A DNA stretch of 64,000 bases from Penium margaritaceum. Lineage: Eukaryota > Streptophyta > Zygnematophyceae > Desmidiales > Peniaceae. Below, piece by piece: positions 12,101 to 24,100 of this stretch. Every line of letters begins with the position of its first letter. Positions within the stretch are counted from its first letter, which is position 1. The stretch covers positions 133,293 through 197,292 of the forward strand of contig SZWC01002418.1 of NCBI GenBank assembly GCA_023375785.1. The letters run 5' to 3'. The position numbers were made by a program, and so were the translations under genes. The notes beneath the pieces are model-generated. The model did not search any database. It was given only the letters and a program-made list of their open reading frames with translations, and was not told the origin of the DNA.

Positions 12101-12926
12101 GAAAGATGGAGCAAGCCAGAAAGAGGTGGAGCAGGCCAGAGAAAGGTTGAGCAAGCTAGAGAAAGGTTGAGCAAGCCAGGGACAGGTGGAGCAAACCAGA
12201 GAAAAGTTGAGCAGGCCAGAGAATGGTGGAGCAAGCCAGAGAAATGTGGAGCAAGCCAGAGAACGGTAAAGCAAATAAGAGAAAGGTGGAGCAAGCCAGA
12301 TAAAGGTGGATTAATCCAAAAGAAGGTTGAGCAAGCCATAGAAACTCGGAGAAAGACAGAGAAAGGTGGAGCAAGCCAGTCTACAGTTGACAAGCCAGAG
12401 AAATATGGAGCAAGCCAGAGAAAGATGGAGCAAGCAAGAGAAAGGTGGAGCAAACCAGAGAAAGGTGGAGCAAGCCAGAGAAAAGTGGAGCAAGCTAGGG
12501 AAAGGTGGAGTAAGCCAGAGAAAGATAGAGCAAGCCATGGAAAGGTGGAGCAAGCCAGAGAAAGGTGGAGCAAGCCAGAGAAAGGTAGATCAAGACATGG
12601 AAAGGTGGAGCAAGCTAGGGAAAGGTGGAGGAGGCAAGAGAAAGGTGGAACAATCTGGGGAAAGGTGGAGCAAGCCTGGAAAGGTGAAGCAAGCCAGAGA
12701 ACGCTGGAGTAAGCCAGAGATAGGTGGAGCAAGGCAGAGAATGGTGGAGCAAGCCAGAGAAGGTTGGAGCAAGCCCGAGAAAGGTGGATCAAGCAAGAGA
12801 AAGGTAAAGCAAGCCAGAGAACAGTGGAGCAAGCCACAGAAAGGTGGAGCATGCCAAAGAAACGTGGAGCAAGCCAGTTAAATGTGGAGAAAGCCAGATA
12901 AAGGTGGAGCAATCCACAGAAAGGCA
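3128..12926 (+). repeat. 20-bp satellite array, block 3 (plus orientation), with ~3-kb higher-order unit
   Basis: This holds about 490 monomers of the 20-bp unit, mostly 5-20% diverged, with occasional 19- or 21-bp units that shift the phase. A recognisable landmark (GGTGGAACAACCCAGG followed by a short AGCCTGGAAAGGTG-type unit) recurs near 3705, 6601, 9591 and 12647, spacings of 2.9-3.1 kb. A second landmark, CCACATGGTGGAGCACGC or a close variant, recurs near 4353, 7727 and 10157. The array is therefore a higher-order repeat about 150 monomers long. Open frames such as those at 3224-3571 and 4187-5407 come from the stop-free unit and have no other support as genes. Confidence 0.95.
7180..7460 (+). 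repeat. Local 139-bp tandem duplication inside satellite
   Basis: The segment beginning GTAAGCCAGAGAAAGATGG at 7182 is repeated with essentially no change at 7321. Each copy carries the unusual shortened monomer AAAGCTGAGCAAGCC. The 139-bp period includes that 19-base unit. Confidence 0.85.
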
Positions 12927-13640
12927 GTGGAGTCGAGAGGTCAAATTGTTCACGCGATATAGTTGAAAAGATTGCTTGGTACTCCTTGGGAGGAAACTTT
13001 TCCAGGGGGACATCAAGAGGGACAGAATGTTGCGGTAAAGCAAGGGCAATAACCAATGCATCATGAGAAGTGTGTTTCCATCATGGGTTCAAGCTGCTGC
13101 AAACACTGACAGCTAGCTTGTGCAAGTCCGTGTGTTGGTGGCAGATGCAGAGGAAGCTGATGAGGGAGGCAGAACCTGTTGATGAAATGTGGGCGCAGGG
13201 GCAAGCTGCGTGCTCTGTGGAAGTTTTGGCATGGGCGCAAGTCGTCACGAGGAGGGTGATGCAAAGCTGGGGGATCCTTGTGCCGAGTAGATGGCCATGG
13301 CGGATGAATGGCGGATGGAAGGGTGGGCACATGGGCAAAACCACGTGCGCTGATTTTGTGTTAGAAGAGAACAATATGACAAGAAAAACACAAGAGCCAA
13401 CACGTCGCAATAAATCTACTGCCGGCGTGGATACAAGCTGTTGTAAAGCGGGAAGCTAGCTCCTGTAGATCCTTGTGCTGGTGACAGATGCTGATGATTG
13501 CTGATGATTGGCACATGATGATAGCAATTGATGCAGACTGGACGAAGGGTCGAACCATCTGCAATGTGAAATTTTTGGCGTGGACACAGGTCATCGCAAG
13601 AATGGCGATGCGACCGGGTGGGTCCTTATACCGAGCAGAA

Positions 13641-13661
13641 GATGATGATGATGATGATGAT
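13641..13661 (+). repeat. (GAT)n microsatellite
   Basis: Seven GAT triplets in the internal part of element C1, followed by imperfect GAT/GAA-rich sequence to about 13730. The C2 copy has a shorter run near 31004-31018. Confidence 0.9.
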
Positions 13662-14704
13662 AATGATGGAATTGGCTGATGGATGAAGATGAAGATGATG
13701 AAGGAGCTGATGAAGATGAAGAGTAGCTGAAGACAAATATGCTGAAGCAGATGAGGCTGATGGAAGACGAGGATGCTCAAGTAGAGCACTTGAGAAGGAG
13801 GAGGAGGCGGCAGAAGGCTGATGCAGTAGGGATGTCCTTTGATGTCAGGAGAGTAACGGCTTGTGTCCACAGTTGGCTCAAGACCAACGGGCAGGAAGAC
13901 TGGTGGTGTCCGATATCCTGACACCAGGAGGGAGTTCTACTGAAGCAGGAGTAGTTCAAGAGAAAGTAGAGATGTTTCACTGATATCGGGAGAGTGACGT
14001 CTTGTTACCCAGTTGGCTCAAGACGGTGAGCAGGAAGACTGGTGGTTTTGGATGTCTTGACACTAAACAATACTCTGCTCCCACTCCCAACGAGAGGAGA
14101 CAGTATGAGAAAGCACCTCAAGAAGATGTTGAAGGGCGACAAAGAGGATGACAATTAATAACAAAGATGATGCTGATGATGTCGATGAAGCAGGTTGCGG
14201 TGAATGCAGCAGATGGAGGATGATGGAATGGAGTAGACAATGCGGGAGAAGGAGGCGGAGGCAGAGATATGACCATTTCACTTCGATTATTGGCAGTGTT
14301 AGGAGGAAAGAGGAAGAGGAAGCGTAGTATATACAGAGATAATGGTGAGTGGGAATGTGGCAGGCAGACAGAAGAGTAAGGAGGAGCTGCGGGAAGCTTC
14401 CATGAAGATGGCGACAGAAGGCGGCTCCAAAGCCACTTGTGGCTGTTGTCGACACAGAGTCACTGGATGTTTGTCACGGGCGTGACGTTGGGCACAAGGC
14501 TTGAACCAGATAACGAGAAGTCACTGCAGCTTGAGAAGCAGCGATCAACGCAGTGCTACTAACGTCAACTGCTGTTGAAGCTGGAAGGTGTAGAGTACTG
14601 GCTGCGGCAGATGTTGGTCAGACCGCATACAGCGGCGATGAAAGCGCGGAGGCCATGATGTGGTCAGGAGGAATAAGGCAATTTCACCTGATGTTGTAAA
14701 ACCA

Positions 14705-15150
14705 TGTCAGAAGAATGGAGAGGGCTGGCGGAGCAGAAGTAAGCAGAAGCAATGAGACATGCATGGGCAAGTTAGATGGATGAAGGCAGCAAGGAGACAC
14801 GAGACGTCACAGGGAGTTAGTCGAAGGAGCTCAAAGAGCAATGACATACTGAATAGAGCTGTGAGGTAGACAGGTAGCCAGCAAGAGAAATTTAAGGTAT
14901 AGCAAGTGTGATGGGCTGATGAGTGCTGAGCGAATGAATGAGAGTGATGGAGTGAAGAGTCATGAGCTGAGAGTGAATGGCAAGAGAAGACTGAGCGTTG
15001 AGCAAGCAGAGCGAAGACACGATGGCAAAGCCACGGAACCAAAGGCGATCAGGATGGAAAGAATTATTCAGGGTTGATGAGGAGGGAATGAACATCCTCT
15101 GTTTATACTGACACAATACGAAAAAAGAGGAGGGGCAATTGATTCTTTGC
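14705..15150 (-). mobile_element. LTR of element C1 (5' part missing)
   Basis: Read on the minus strand it ends CCATTCTTCTGACA, the same ending as the family B LTRs, and carries a B-like core (GAGGATGTTCATTCCCTC near 15090). At about 15150 it passes straight into minus-orientation satellite, while the C2 copy goes on for another 150-200 bases of LTR. The join shows short shared sequence (TGCTNGCY). Confidence 0.75.
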
Positions 15151-18100
15151 TGGCTTGCTCCACCTTTCTCTTGGTTCCTCCACCGTTCTCTGGCTTGCTC
15201 CACCTTTCTCTGGCTTGTTCCACTGTTCTCTGGCTTGCTCCACCGTTCTCTAACTTTCTCCACCGTTCTCTGGCTTGCTCCACCTTTCTCTTGGTTCCTC
15301 CACCGTTCTCTGGCTTGCTCCACCTTTCTCTGGCTTGTTCCACTGTTCTCTGGCTTGCTCCACCGTTCTCTGGCATGCTCCACCGTTCTCTAACTTTCTC
15401 AACCGTTCTCTGGCTTGCTCCACCGTTCTCTGGCTTGCTTCACCATTCTCTGCCTTGCTTTACCTTTCTCTGGATTTCTCCACCTTTCTCTGGCTTGCTC
15501 CACTGTTCTCTGGCTTGCCCCATCCTTCTCTGGCTTGCTTCACCTTTCTCTGCCTTGCTTTACCTTTCTCTGGATTTCTCCACCTTTCTCTGGCTTGCTT
15601 CACCTTTCTCTGGCCTGCTTCACCTTTCTCTAGCTTGCTCCACTGTTCTCTTCCTTGTTCCATCGTTCTCTGGCTTGCTCCACCTTTCTCTGGCTTGCTT
15701 CACCTTTCTCTGGCCTGCTTCACCTTTCTCTAGCTTGCTCCACTGTTCTCTTCCTTGTTCCATCGTTCTCTGACTTGCTCCACCGCTCTCTGTCTTGCTC
15801 CACCTTGCTGTGGCTTGCTCCACCTTGTTCTGGCTTGCTCCACTGTTCTCTTGCTTGCTCCATTGTTCTCTGGCTTTCTCCACTGTTCTCTGGCTTGCTC
15901 CACCCTTTTTTGGCTTGCTCCACCGTTCTCTGACTTGCTCCACTACTCTCTGGCTTGCTCCACCTTTCCCTGGCTTGCTCCGCATTTTTCTGGCTTGCTT
16001 CACCTTTCTCTTGCCTGCTCCACCTTTCTCTGGCTTGCTCCACTGTTCTCTTTCTTGCTCCACCGTTCTCTGGCCTGCTCCACCGTTCTTTGGCTTGCTC
16101 CACTGTTCTCTGGCTTGCTCCACCGTTCTCTCACTTGCTCCACCGCTCTTTGGCTTGCACCACCCTTCTCTGGCTTGTTCCACCTTTCTCTGGCTTGCTC
16201 CATTTTTCTGTGGCTTGCTTCATCTTTCTCTGGCCTGGTCTACCTTTCTCTGTCTTGCTCCACCATTCTCTGGTTCGCTCCATCTTTTCTCTGGATTGCT
16301 CCACCTTTCTCTGGCTTGCTCCACCGTCCATTTGCTTGCTCCACTGTTCTCTGGCTTGCTCCACCGTTATTTGGCTTGCTCAACCAATCTATAGCTTGGT
16401 GAACCGTTCTCTGACTTTCTTACTGTTCTCTGGCTTACTTTACAATTCTCTGCCTTGCTCCACCCTTATCTGGCTTGCTCCACCGCTCTTTGGCTTCCTC
16501 CACCGTTCTCAAGCTTGCACCACTGTTCTCTGGCTTGCTCCACCATTCTCTGGCTTGCTACACCGTTCTCTGGTTCGCTCCACATTTCCATGGCTTGCTT
16601 CTCAGTTCTTTAGCTTGCTCCACCTTTCTCTAGCTTGCTCCAACTTTCTCTGGCTTGCTCCGCTTTTCTCATGTTTGCTCCACCTTTCTCTGGCTTGCTC
16701 CACTGTCGTTTTTCTAGCTCCACCTTTCTGTGGCCTGCTTTACCTTTCTCTGGCTTGCTCCACCGTTCTCTTGCTTGCTCCACCGTTCTCTGACTTTCCC
16801 TACCATTCTCTGGTTTGCTCCATCTTTCTCTGGCTTGCTCCACCTTTCCTTGGCTTGCTCTACTTTTCTCTTGTTTGCTCCACCGTTCTCAGGATTGCTC
16901 CACCGTTCTCAGGATTGCTACACCGCCCTCTGGCTTGCTCCACCATTCATTAACTTGATCCACCGTTCTCTGGTTTGCTCCACCGTTCTCTGGCTTGCTC
17001 TACCATTCTCTGGCCTGCTTCACCTTTCTCTTGCCTACTCCACCATTCTCTGGCTTGCTCCACCGTTCTCTTGCATGCTCCACCGTTCTCTGAATTGCTC
17101 TACCAGTCTTTGACTTGCTCCACCTTTCTCTGGCTTGCTCCACCTTTCCCTGGCTTGATCCACTGTTCTCTTGCTTGCTCCGTCATTCTCTGGCTGGCTC
17201 CACTGTCCTGTGGCTTGCTCCACCGTTCTTTAACTTGCTCCACCGTTCTATTCCTTACTCCACCGTTCTCTGGCTTGCCCCACCTTTCTCTGGGTTGGTC
17301 CGCCATTCTCTGGCTTGCTCCACTGTTCACTTCCTTGCTCCATTGTTCTCTCGCTTGGTCCATCCTTTTCTGGCTTGTTCCACTGTTCTCTGGCTTGCTC
17401 CACCATTCGCTGGTTCTCTTCACCGTTCTCTGACTTGCTCCATCTTTCTCTGGCTTGCTCCAGCGCTCTCCAACTTGCTCCACCGTTCTCTGGCTTGCTC
17501 CACCCTTCTCTGGCTTCCTCCACCGTTCTCTGGCTTTCTCCACCTTTCGCTGGCTTGCTCCACCTTCCTCTGGCTTGCTCCACCTTTATCTTGCCTGCTT
17601 CACATTTCTCTGGCTTTCTCCAGATTTCTCTTAATCCTTTACCATTCTCTGGATTGATCCACACTTCTCTGGGTTGCTCCACCGTCATCTGGCTTGCTCC
17701 ACCATTCTCAGGCTTGCTCCACCGTTCTCTGGCTTGATCCACTCTTCTTTGGCTTGCTCCAAATTTCTCTGGCTTGCTCCGCCTTTCTCTGGCTTGCCCC
17801 ATCGTTCTCTGGCTTGCTCCACCTTTCTCTGGCTTGCTCCACCTTTCCCTAGCTTGCTTCACCTTTCCCTAGCTTGCTCCACCTTTCCCTAGCTTGCTCC
17901 ACATTTCTCTGGCTTGCTCCACTTTTCCCTGGCTTGCTCCACCTTTCCCTGGCATGCTCCACCTTTCTCTGGATTGCTCCACCTTTCTCTGGCTTGGTCA
18001 AACTTTCCTTGGCTTGCTCCACCGTTCTCTGGCCTTCTCCACCTTTCTTTGGCTTTCTCCACCTTTCTCTGGCTTGCTCCACTGTTCTCTGGCTTTCTCC

Positions 18101-18172
18101 ACCCTTCTCTCGCCTGCTCCACCTTTCTCTGGCTTACTCCACCTTCCTCCGGCTTGCTCCACCGTTCTTTGG
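15151..18172 (-). repeat. 20-bp satellite array, block 4 (minus orientation)
   Basis: About 150 monomers read as TTTCTCTGGCTTGCTCCACC on the plus strand. A 120-bp local duplication is visible near 15165-15390. The array ends at a head-to-head switch to plus orientation at 18164-18170. The stretch 17938-18017 is close to the exact reverse complement of about 18285-18360, so the switch is a real inverted duplication and not just two arrays that happen to meet. Confidence 0.95.
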
Positions 18173-18192
18173 TGGAGCAGGCAAGAGGAAGG
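18142..18192. repeat. Palindrome centre where satellite orientation flips
   Basis: A 22-base left arm (18142-18163) and right arm (18171-18192) pair with three mismatches around the 7-base spacer GTTCTTT. Beyond this core the variant monomers on both sides stay in mirror register for about 200 bases. This is the expected product of a fold-back or inverted duplication event. Confidence 0.85.
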
Positions 18193-21100
18193 TTGAGCAG
18201 GCCAGATAAAGGTGGAGCAAGGCAGAGAACTGTGGAGTAGGAAAGAGAAAGGTGGCGTAAGCCAAAAAAAGGTGGTGCAAGCCAAGGAAAGTTGGACCAA
18301 GCCAGAGAAAGGTGGAGCAATGCAGAGAAAGGTGGAGCATGGCAGGGAAAGGTGGAGCAAGCGAGGGAAAGGTGGAGCAAGCCAAGGAAAGTTGGACCAA
18401 GCCAGAGAAAGGTGGAGCAATGCAGAGAAAGGTGGAGCATGGCAGGGAAAGGTGGAGCAAGCCAGGGAAAGGTGGAGCAAGCCAGAGAAAGGTGGAGCAA
18501 GCCAGGGAAAGGTGGAGCAAGCCAGGGAAACATGGAGCAAGCCAGAGAAAGGTGGAGCAAGCCCGAGAACAATGGGGCAAGCCAGAGAAAGGTGGAGCAA
18601 GCCAGAGAAAGTTGGAGCAAGCCACAAGAAGGTGGAGCAAGCCTGAGAACGGTGGAGCAAGCCAGATGAAAGTAAAGCACGCCAAATAATGGTGGAGCAA
18701 GCCATGGAATGGTGAAGCAAGCCAGAGAACGGTGTAGCAAGGCAGAGAACGGTGGAGCAAGCCAGAGAAAGATGGAGCAAGGCAGAGAACGGTGGAGCAA
18801 GCCAGAGAAAGGTGGAGCAAGCCAGAGAAAGGTGGAGCAAGGCAGAGAACGGTGGAGCAAGCCAGAGAAAGATGGAGCAAGGCAGAGAACGGTGGAGCAA
18901 GCCAGAGAAAGGTGGAGCAAGCCAGAGAAAGGTGGAGCAAGCCACAAGAGGGTGGAGCAAGCCAGAGAGCGGTGGAGCAAGCCAGATAAAGGTGAAGCAC
19001 GCCAAGTAATCGTGGAGCAGCCCATGGAATGGTGAAGCAAGCCAGAGAACGGTGTAGCAAGGCAGAGAACGGTGGAGCAAGCCAGAGAAATGTGGAGCAA
19101 GGCAGAGAACGGTGGAGCAAGCCGGAGAAAGGTGGAGCAAGCCAGAGAAAGGTGGAGCAAGCCAGAGAAAGGTGGAGCAAGCCACAAGAAGGTGGAGCAA
19201 GCCAGGGAAAGGTGGAACAAGCCAGAGAACGGTGGACCCAGCCCAAGAAAGGAGGAGCAAGCCAGAGAAAGCTGGTGCAATCCAGATAAATATGGAGCAA
19301 GCCATAAAAAGGTGCAGCAAGCTCGGAAACGACCAATCAAGCCAGAGAAAGGTGGAGCAAGCCAGAGAAATCTGGAGAAAGCCATAGAAGGCTGGAGCAC
19401 ACGAGAGAAATGTTGAGCAAGGCAGAGAACGGTGGAGCAAGCCAGAGGAAGGTGGAGCAAGCCATGGAAAGGTGCAGCAAGCCTGAGAAAGGTAGAGCAA
19501 GCCAGAGAACGACGGAGTAAGCAAGAGACAGGTGGTACAAGCCAGAGAAAGGTGGAGCAAGTCAGAGAACGGTGGAGCAAGCCAGAGAACAGTGGAGCAA
19601 GCGAGAGAATGGTGGAGCAAGCCAAAGAAGCATAGAGCAAAGCAGGGAAAAATGGAGGAAGCCAGAGAAAGGTGGAGCAATCCAGAGAAATGTTGAGGAA
19701 TTCAGAGAAAGGTGGAGTAAGACAGAGAACGGTGGAGCAAGCTAGAGAATGGTGGAGCAAGCCAGAGAAAGGTGGAGCAATCCAGAGAACGGTGGAGAAA
19801 GTCAGAGAAAGGTGCAGCAAGCCAGTGAAAGGTGGAGCAAGCCAGAAGAAGGTGGAACAAGCCAGAGAAACGGAAAGCAATCCAGAGAAAGGTAGAGCAA
19901 GCCAGAGAAAGGTGGAGCAAGCCAGAAAAAGGTGGAGAAAGCCAGGGAAGATTGGAGCAAGATATAGAAAGGTGGAGCATGCCAGGGAACGGTTGAGAAA
20001 GCCAGAGAAAGGTGGAGCAAGCCAGAAAACATTGGAGCAAGCCAGGGAAAGGTGGAGTAAGCCAGAGACAGATGTAGCAAGCCAGGGAAAGGTGGAGCAA
20101 GCCAGAGAAAGGTGGAGCAAGCCAGAAAACATTGGAGCAAGCCAGGGAAAGGTGGAGTAAGCCAGAGACAGATGTAGCAAGCCAGGGAAAGGTGGAGCAG
20201 GCCACAGAAAGGCTGAGCAAGCTAGAGGTAGGTGGAGCAAGCCATGGAAAGGTGGAGCAAGCCGGAGAAAAGTGGAGCAGGCCAGAGAACGATGGAGCAA
20301 GCCAGAGAAGAGTAGAGAAAGCCAGAGAACTGTGGGGCAATCCAGAGAAAGGTGTAGCAAGCCAGATAAAGGTGGAGCAAGCCAGAGAAAGGTGGAGCAG
20401 GCCAGAGAACGATGGAGCAAGCCAGAGAAGAGTAGAGAAAGCCAGAGAACTGTGGGGCAATCCAGAGAAAGGTGTAGCAAGCCAGATAAAGGTGGAGCAA
20501 GCCAAAGAAAGGCGGAACAAGCCAGAGGAAGGTGGAGGGAGCCAGAGAAATTTCAATCAAGCCAGAGAACGATGGAGCAAGCCAAAGAAAGTTAGAGCAA
20601 GCCAGAGAAAGGTGGAGCAAGCCAGAGAAAGTTGGAGCAAACCAGAGAAAGGTGGAGCAAGCTATGCAAAGGTGGAGTAAGCCAGAAAATGATGGAGCAA
20701 GCCATGGAAAGGTGAAGCAAGCCAGAGAAAGGTGGAACAAGTCAGAGAAAGGTGGATCAAGCCATGGAAAGGTGTAGCAAGCTAGGGAAAGGTGGAGCGG
20801 GCAAAAAAAATGTGGAACAACCCAGGAAAAGGTGGAGCTAGCCTGGAAAGGTGAAGCAATCCAGATAACGCTGGAGCAAGCCTCAGAAAGGTGGAGCAAG
20901 CCAGAAAAGGTTGGAGCAAGCCACAGAAAGGTGGAGCAAGTAGGGGAAAGGCGGAGCAAGCCAGAGAACGGTGGAGCAAGCCAGAAAACGGTGGAGCAAG
21001 CCAGGGAAATGTGGAGAAAGCCAAACAAAGGTGGAGCAATCTTGAGAAAGGTGGAGCAAAGCAGAGAAAGGTGGACCAAGCCAGATAAAAGCGGAGAAAG

Positions 21101-24100
21101 CCATGCAAAGGTTAAGCTAGCCAGAGAAAGGTGGAGCAAGCAAGAGAACCGTGGAGCAAGCCAGAGAAATGTGGAGCGAGCCAAAAAATGTTGGAGTTAC
21201 CCCGGGAAAGGTGGACCAAGCCAGTGAAAGGTGGAGCAAGCCAGGGAAAGGATGAGCAGGCCAGAGATAGGGGGAGGAACCGAGAGAAAAGTGGAGCAAG
21301 CCAGGGAAAGGTGGAGCAATTCCGAGAAAAGTGGAGCAGGTCAGAGAACGATGGAGCAAGCCAGGAAAAGGCGGAGCAAGCCACATGGTGGAGCACGCCA
21401 GAGAATGGTGGAGCAAGCCAGGGAATGGTGGAGGAAGCCAGAGAGAGGTAGAGCAAGTGAGGAAAAGGTGGAGCAAGCCAGGGAATGGTGGAGCAAACCA
21501 GAGGAAGGTTAAGCAAGCTAGGAAAAAGAGGAGCATGCCAGAGAAAGGTGGAGCAAGATACAGAAAGGTGGAGAAAGCCAGGGAAAGGCGGAACAAGATA
21601 GAGAAAGACGGAGCAAGCCAGAGAAAGGTGGAGCAAGCCAGATAAAGGTTGAGCAAGCCAGAGAAAGGTGGAGCAAGCCATGGAAAGGTGGAGCAAGCTA
21701 GATACAGGTGGAGCACGCCAGAGAATGGTGGAGCAAGCCAGGGAATGGTGGTGCAAGTTGTAGAAGTGTGGAGCAAGCCAGGGAAAGGTCGAGCAAGCCA
21801 TAGGAAGGTGGAGCAATCTAGGGAAGGGTGGTGCAAGCCAGAGAAAGGTGGAGCAACTCTTATAAGAATGGAGCAAGCCAGAGAACGGTCGAGCAAGCCA
21901 GAGAAAGGTGGAGCAAGGCAGAGAACGGTGGAGCAAGCCAGAGAAAGGTGGAGGAAGCAAGAGAAAGGTGGAGAAAGCCAGAAGAAGGTGAAGCTAGCCA
22001 GGGAAAGGTGGGGCAAGCCAGATAAAGGTGGAACACGCCAAAGAATGGTGGAGCAAGCCATGGAACGGTGGAGCAAGCCATATAAATGTGGAGCAAGCCA
22101 GGGAAAGGTGGAGCAAGCCATAGAAAATGGAACATGCCAGAGAATGTTGGAGCAAGCCAGAGAAAGGTGGAGCAAGCCAGAGAAAGTTTGAGCAAGTCCG
22201 AGAACCGTGAAGCAAGCCAAAAAACGCTGGAGCAAGCCAGGAAAAGGTGGAGCAAGCCAGCAAAAGGTGGAGCAAGCCAGGGAAAGGTGGAGCAAGCCAG
22301 AGAACGGTGGACAAAGCCAAAGAAAGGTGGAGCAAGCCAGAGAAAGCTGGAGCAAGCCTGATAAACATGGAGCAAGCCATAGAAAGGTGGAGAAGGCTAG
22401 GAAAAGACCGATCAAGCCAGCGAAAGGTGGAGCAAGCCAGGGAAAGGTGGAGCAAGCTAGACAAAGATGGAGCAAGTCAGAGAAAGGTGGAGCAAGCCAG
22501 AGAAAAGTGGAGCAAGCCAGAGAACGCTTGAACAAGCGAGAGAAATGTGGAGCAAGGCAGAGAACGGTGGAGTAAGCAAGAGAAAGGTGGAGCAAGCCAT
22601 GGAAAGGTGGAGCAAGCCTGAGAAAGGTGGAGCAAGCCAGAGAACTATGGAGAAAGCGAGGGATAGGTGGTGCAAGCCAGAGAAAGGTGGAGCAAGCCAG
22701 AGAACAGTGGAGCAAGCCAAAGAACGGTGGACCAAGCCAGAGAATGGTGGAGCAAGCCAAAGAAGTAAAGAGCAAACCAGGGAAAGATGGAGCAAGCCAG
22801 AGAATGGTGGAGCAATGCATAGAAAGGCTGCGCAAGTCAGAGAAAGGTGGAGCAAGCCAGAGAATGCTGGAGAAAGCTTAATAACGGTGGAGCAAGCCAA
22901 AAGAAGATGGAGCAAGCCAGAGAACGGTGGAGCAAGTCAGAGAAAGGTGGAGCAAGCCAGAGAGAGGTGAAGCAAGCCAGAAGAAGGTAGAACAAGCTAG
23001 AGAAACGGGAAGCAATCCAGACAAAGGTGGAGCAAGCCAGAGAAAGGTGGAGCAAGCCAGAGGAAGGTGGAGCAAGCCAGGGAAAGGTGGAGCAAGATAT
23101 AGAAAGGTGGAGCAAGTTATGGAATTGTTGCAAAAGCCAGAGAAAGTTGGAGCAAGCCAGAAAACGTTGGAGCAAGCCAAGGAAAGGTGGAGCAATCCAA
23201 AGACAGATGGGGCAATCCAGGGAAAGACGTACCAGGCCAGAGAAAGGCGGAGCAAGCCAGAGGAAAGTGGAGAAAGCCAGAGATAGGTGGATCAATCCAG
23301 AGAACGATGGAGCAAGCCACAGAAAGTTAGAGCAAGCCAGAGAAAGGTGGAGCAAACCAGAGAAAGGAAGAGCAAACGAGAGAAAGGTGGAGCAAGCGAG
23401 AGAAAGGTGGAGCAAGCTTTGGAAAGGTGGAGTAAGCCAGAGAAAGATGGAGCAAGCCATGGAAAGGTGAAGCAAGCCAGAGAAAGGTGGAACAAGTCAG
23501 AGAATGGTGGATCAAGCCATGGAAAGGTGGAGCAAGCTAGAGAAAGGTGGAGCAGGCCAGAGAAAGGTGGAACAACCCAGGGAAAGGTGGAGCAAGCTTA
23601 GAAAGGTGAAGCAAGCCAGAGAACGCTGGAGCAAGCCACAGAAAGCTGGAGCAAGCCAGAGAACGGTGGAGCAAGCCAGAGAAGGGTGGAGCAATCCAGA
23701 GAAAGGTGGAGAAAGTAGGAGAAAGGTGGAGCAAGCCAGAGAATGGTGGAGCAAGCCAGAGAAAGGTGGAGCAAGACGAAGAAAGGTGAAGCAAGCCATG
23801 GAAATGTAGAGAAAGCAAGACAAAGGTGGAGCAATCTTGACAAAGGTGGAGCAAACCAGAGAAATGTGGAGTAAGGCAGAGAAAGGCGGAGCAAGCCAGG
23901 GAAAGGTGAAGCAAGCCAGAGAAAGGTGGAGCAATCCAGAGAACCGTGGAGCAAGCCAGAGAAAGGTGGAGCAAGCCAAACAATGTTGGAGTTAGCCCAG
24001 GAAAGGTGGACCAAGTCAGTGAAGGATGGAGCAAGCCAGGAAAACGTTGAGCAGGCCAGAGAAAGGTGGAACAAGTGAGAGAAAGGTGGAGCAAGCCAGG

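Larger units (their letters stand above)
12927..15150 (-). mobile_element. Element C1: minus-strand LTR element fragment, relative of family B
   Basis: On the minus strand an LTR (14705-15150) ending TTCTGACA is followed by a primer-like site (TGGTTTTACAACATCAGG) and then an internal region down to 12927. The LTR end, primer site and leader line up with family B (45288 onward), including a stretch like CCCGTGACAAACATCCAGTGA in the leader. No gag, integrase or reverse transcriptase domain is recognisable, so it looks like a leader-only, non-autonomous relic. Both ends run into satellite and the 5' end of the LTR is missing. C2 at 30196-32680 is its paralogue, roughly 95% alike by eye. Confidence 0.75.

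Noticed and set aside
1201-12926. CRISPR-like array of short direct repeats
   Set aside because: Repeats are back to back with no unique spacers, and the surrounding sequence is eukaryotic with LTR elements.
17889-20480. 863-codon minus-strand open frame spanning the palindrome
   Set aside because: It is made of satellite on both sides of the inversion; the amino-acid pattern is just the 20-bp unit translated on each strand.
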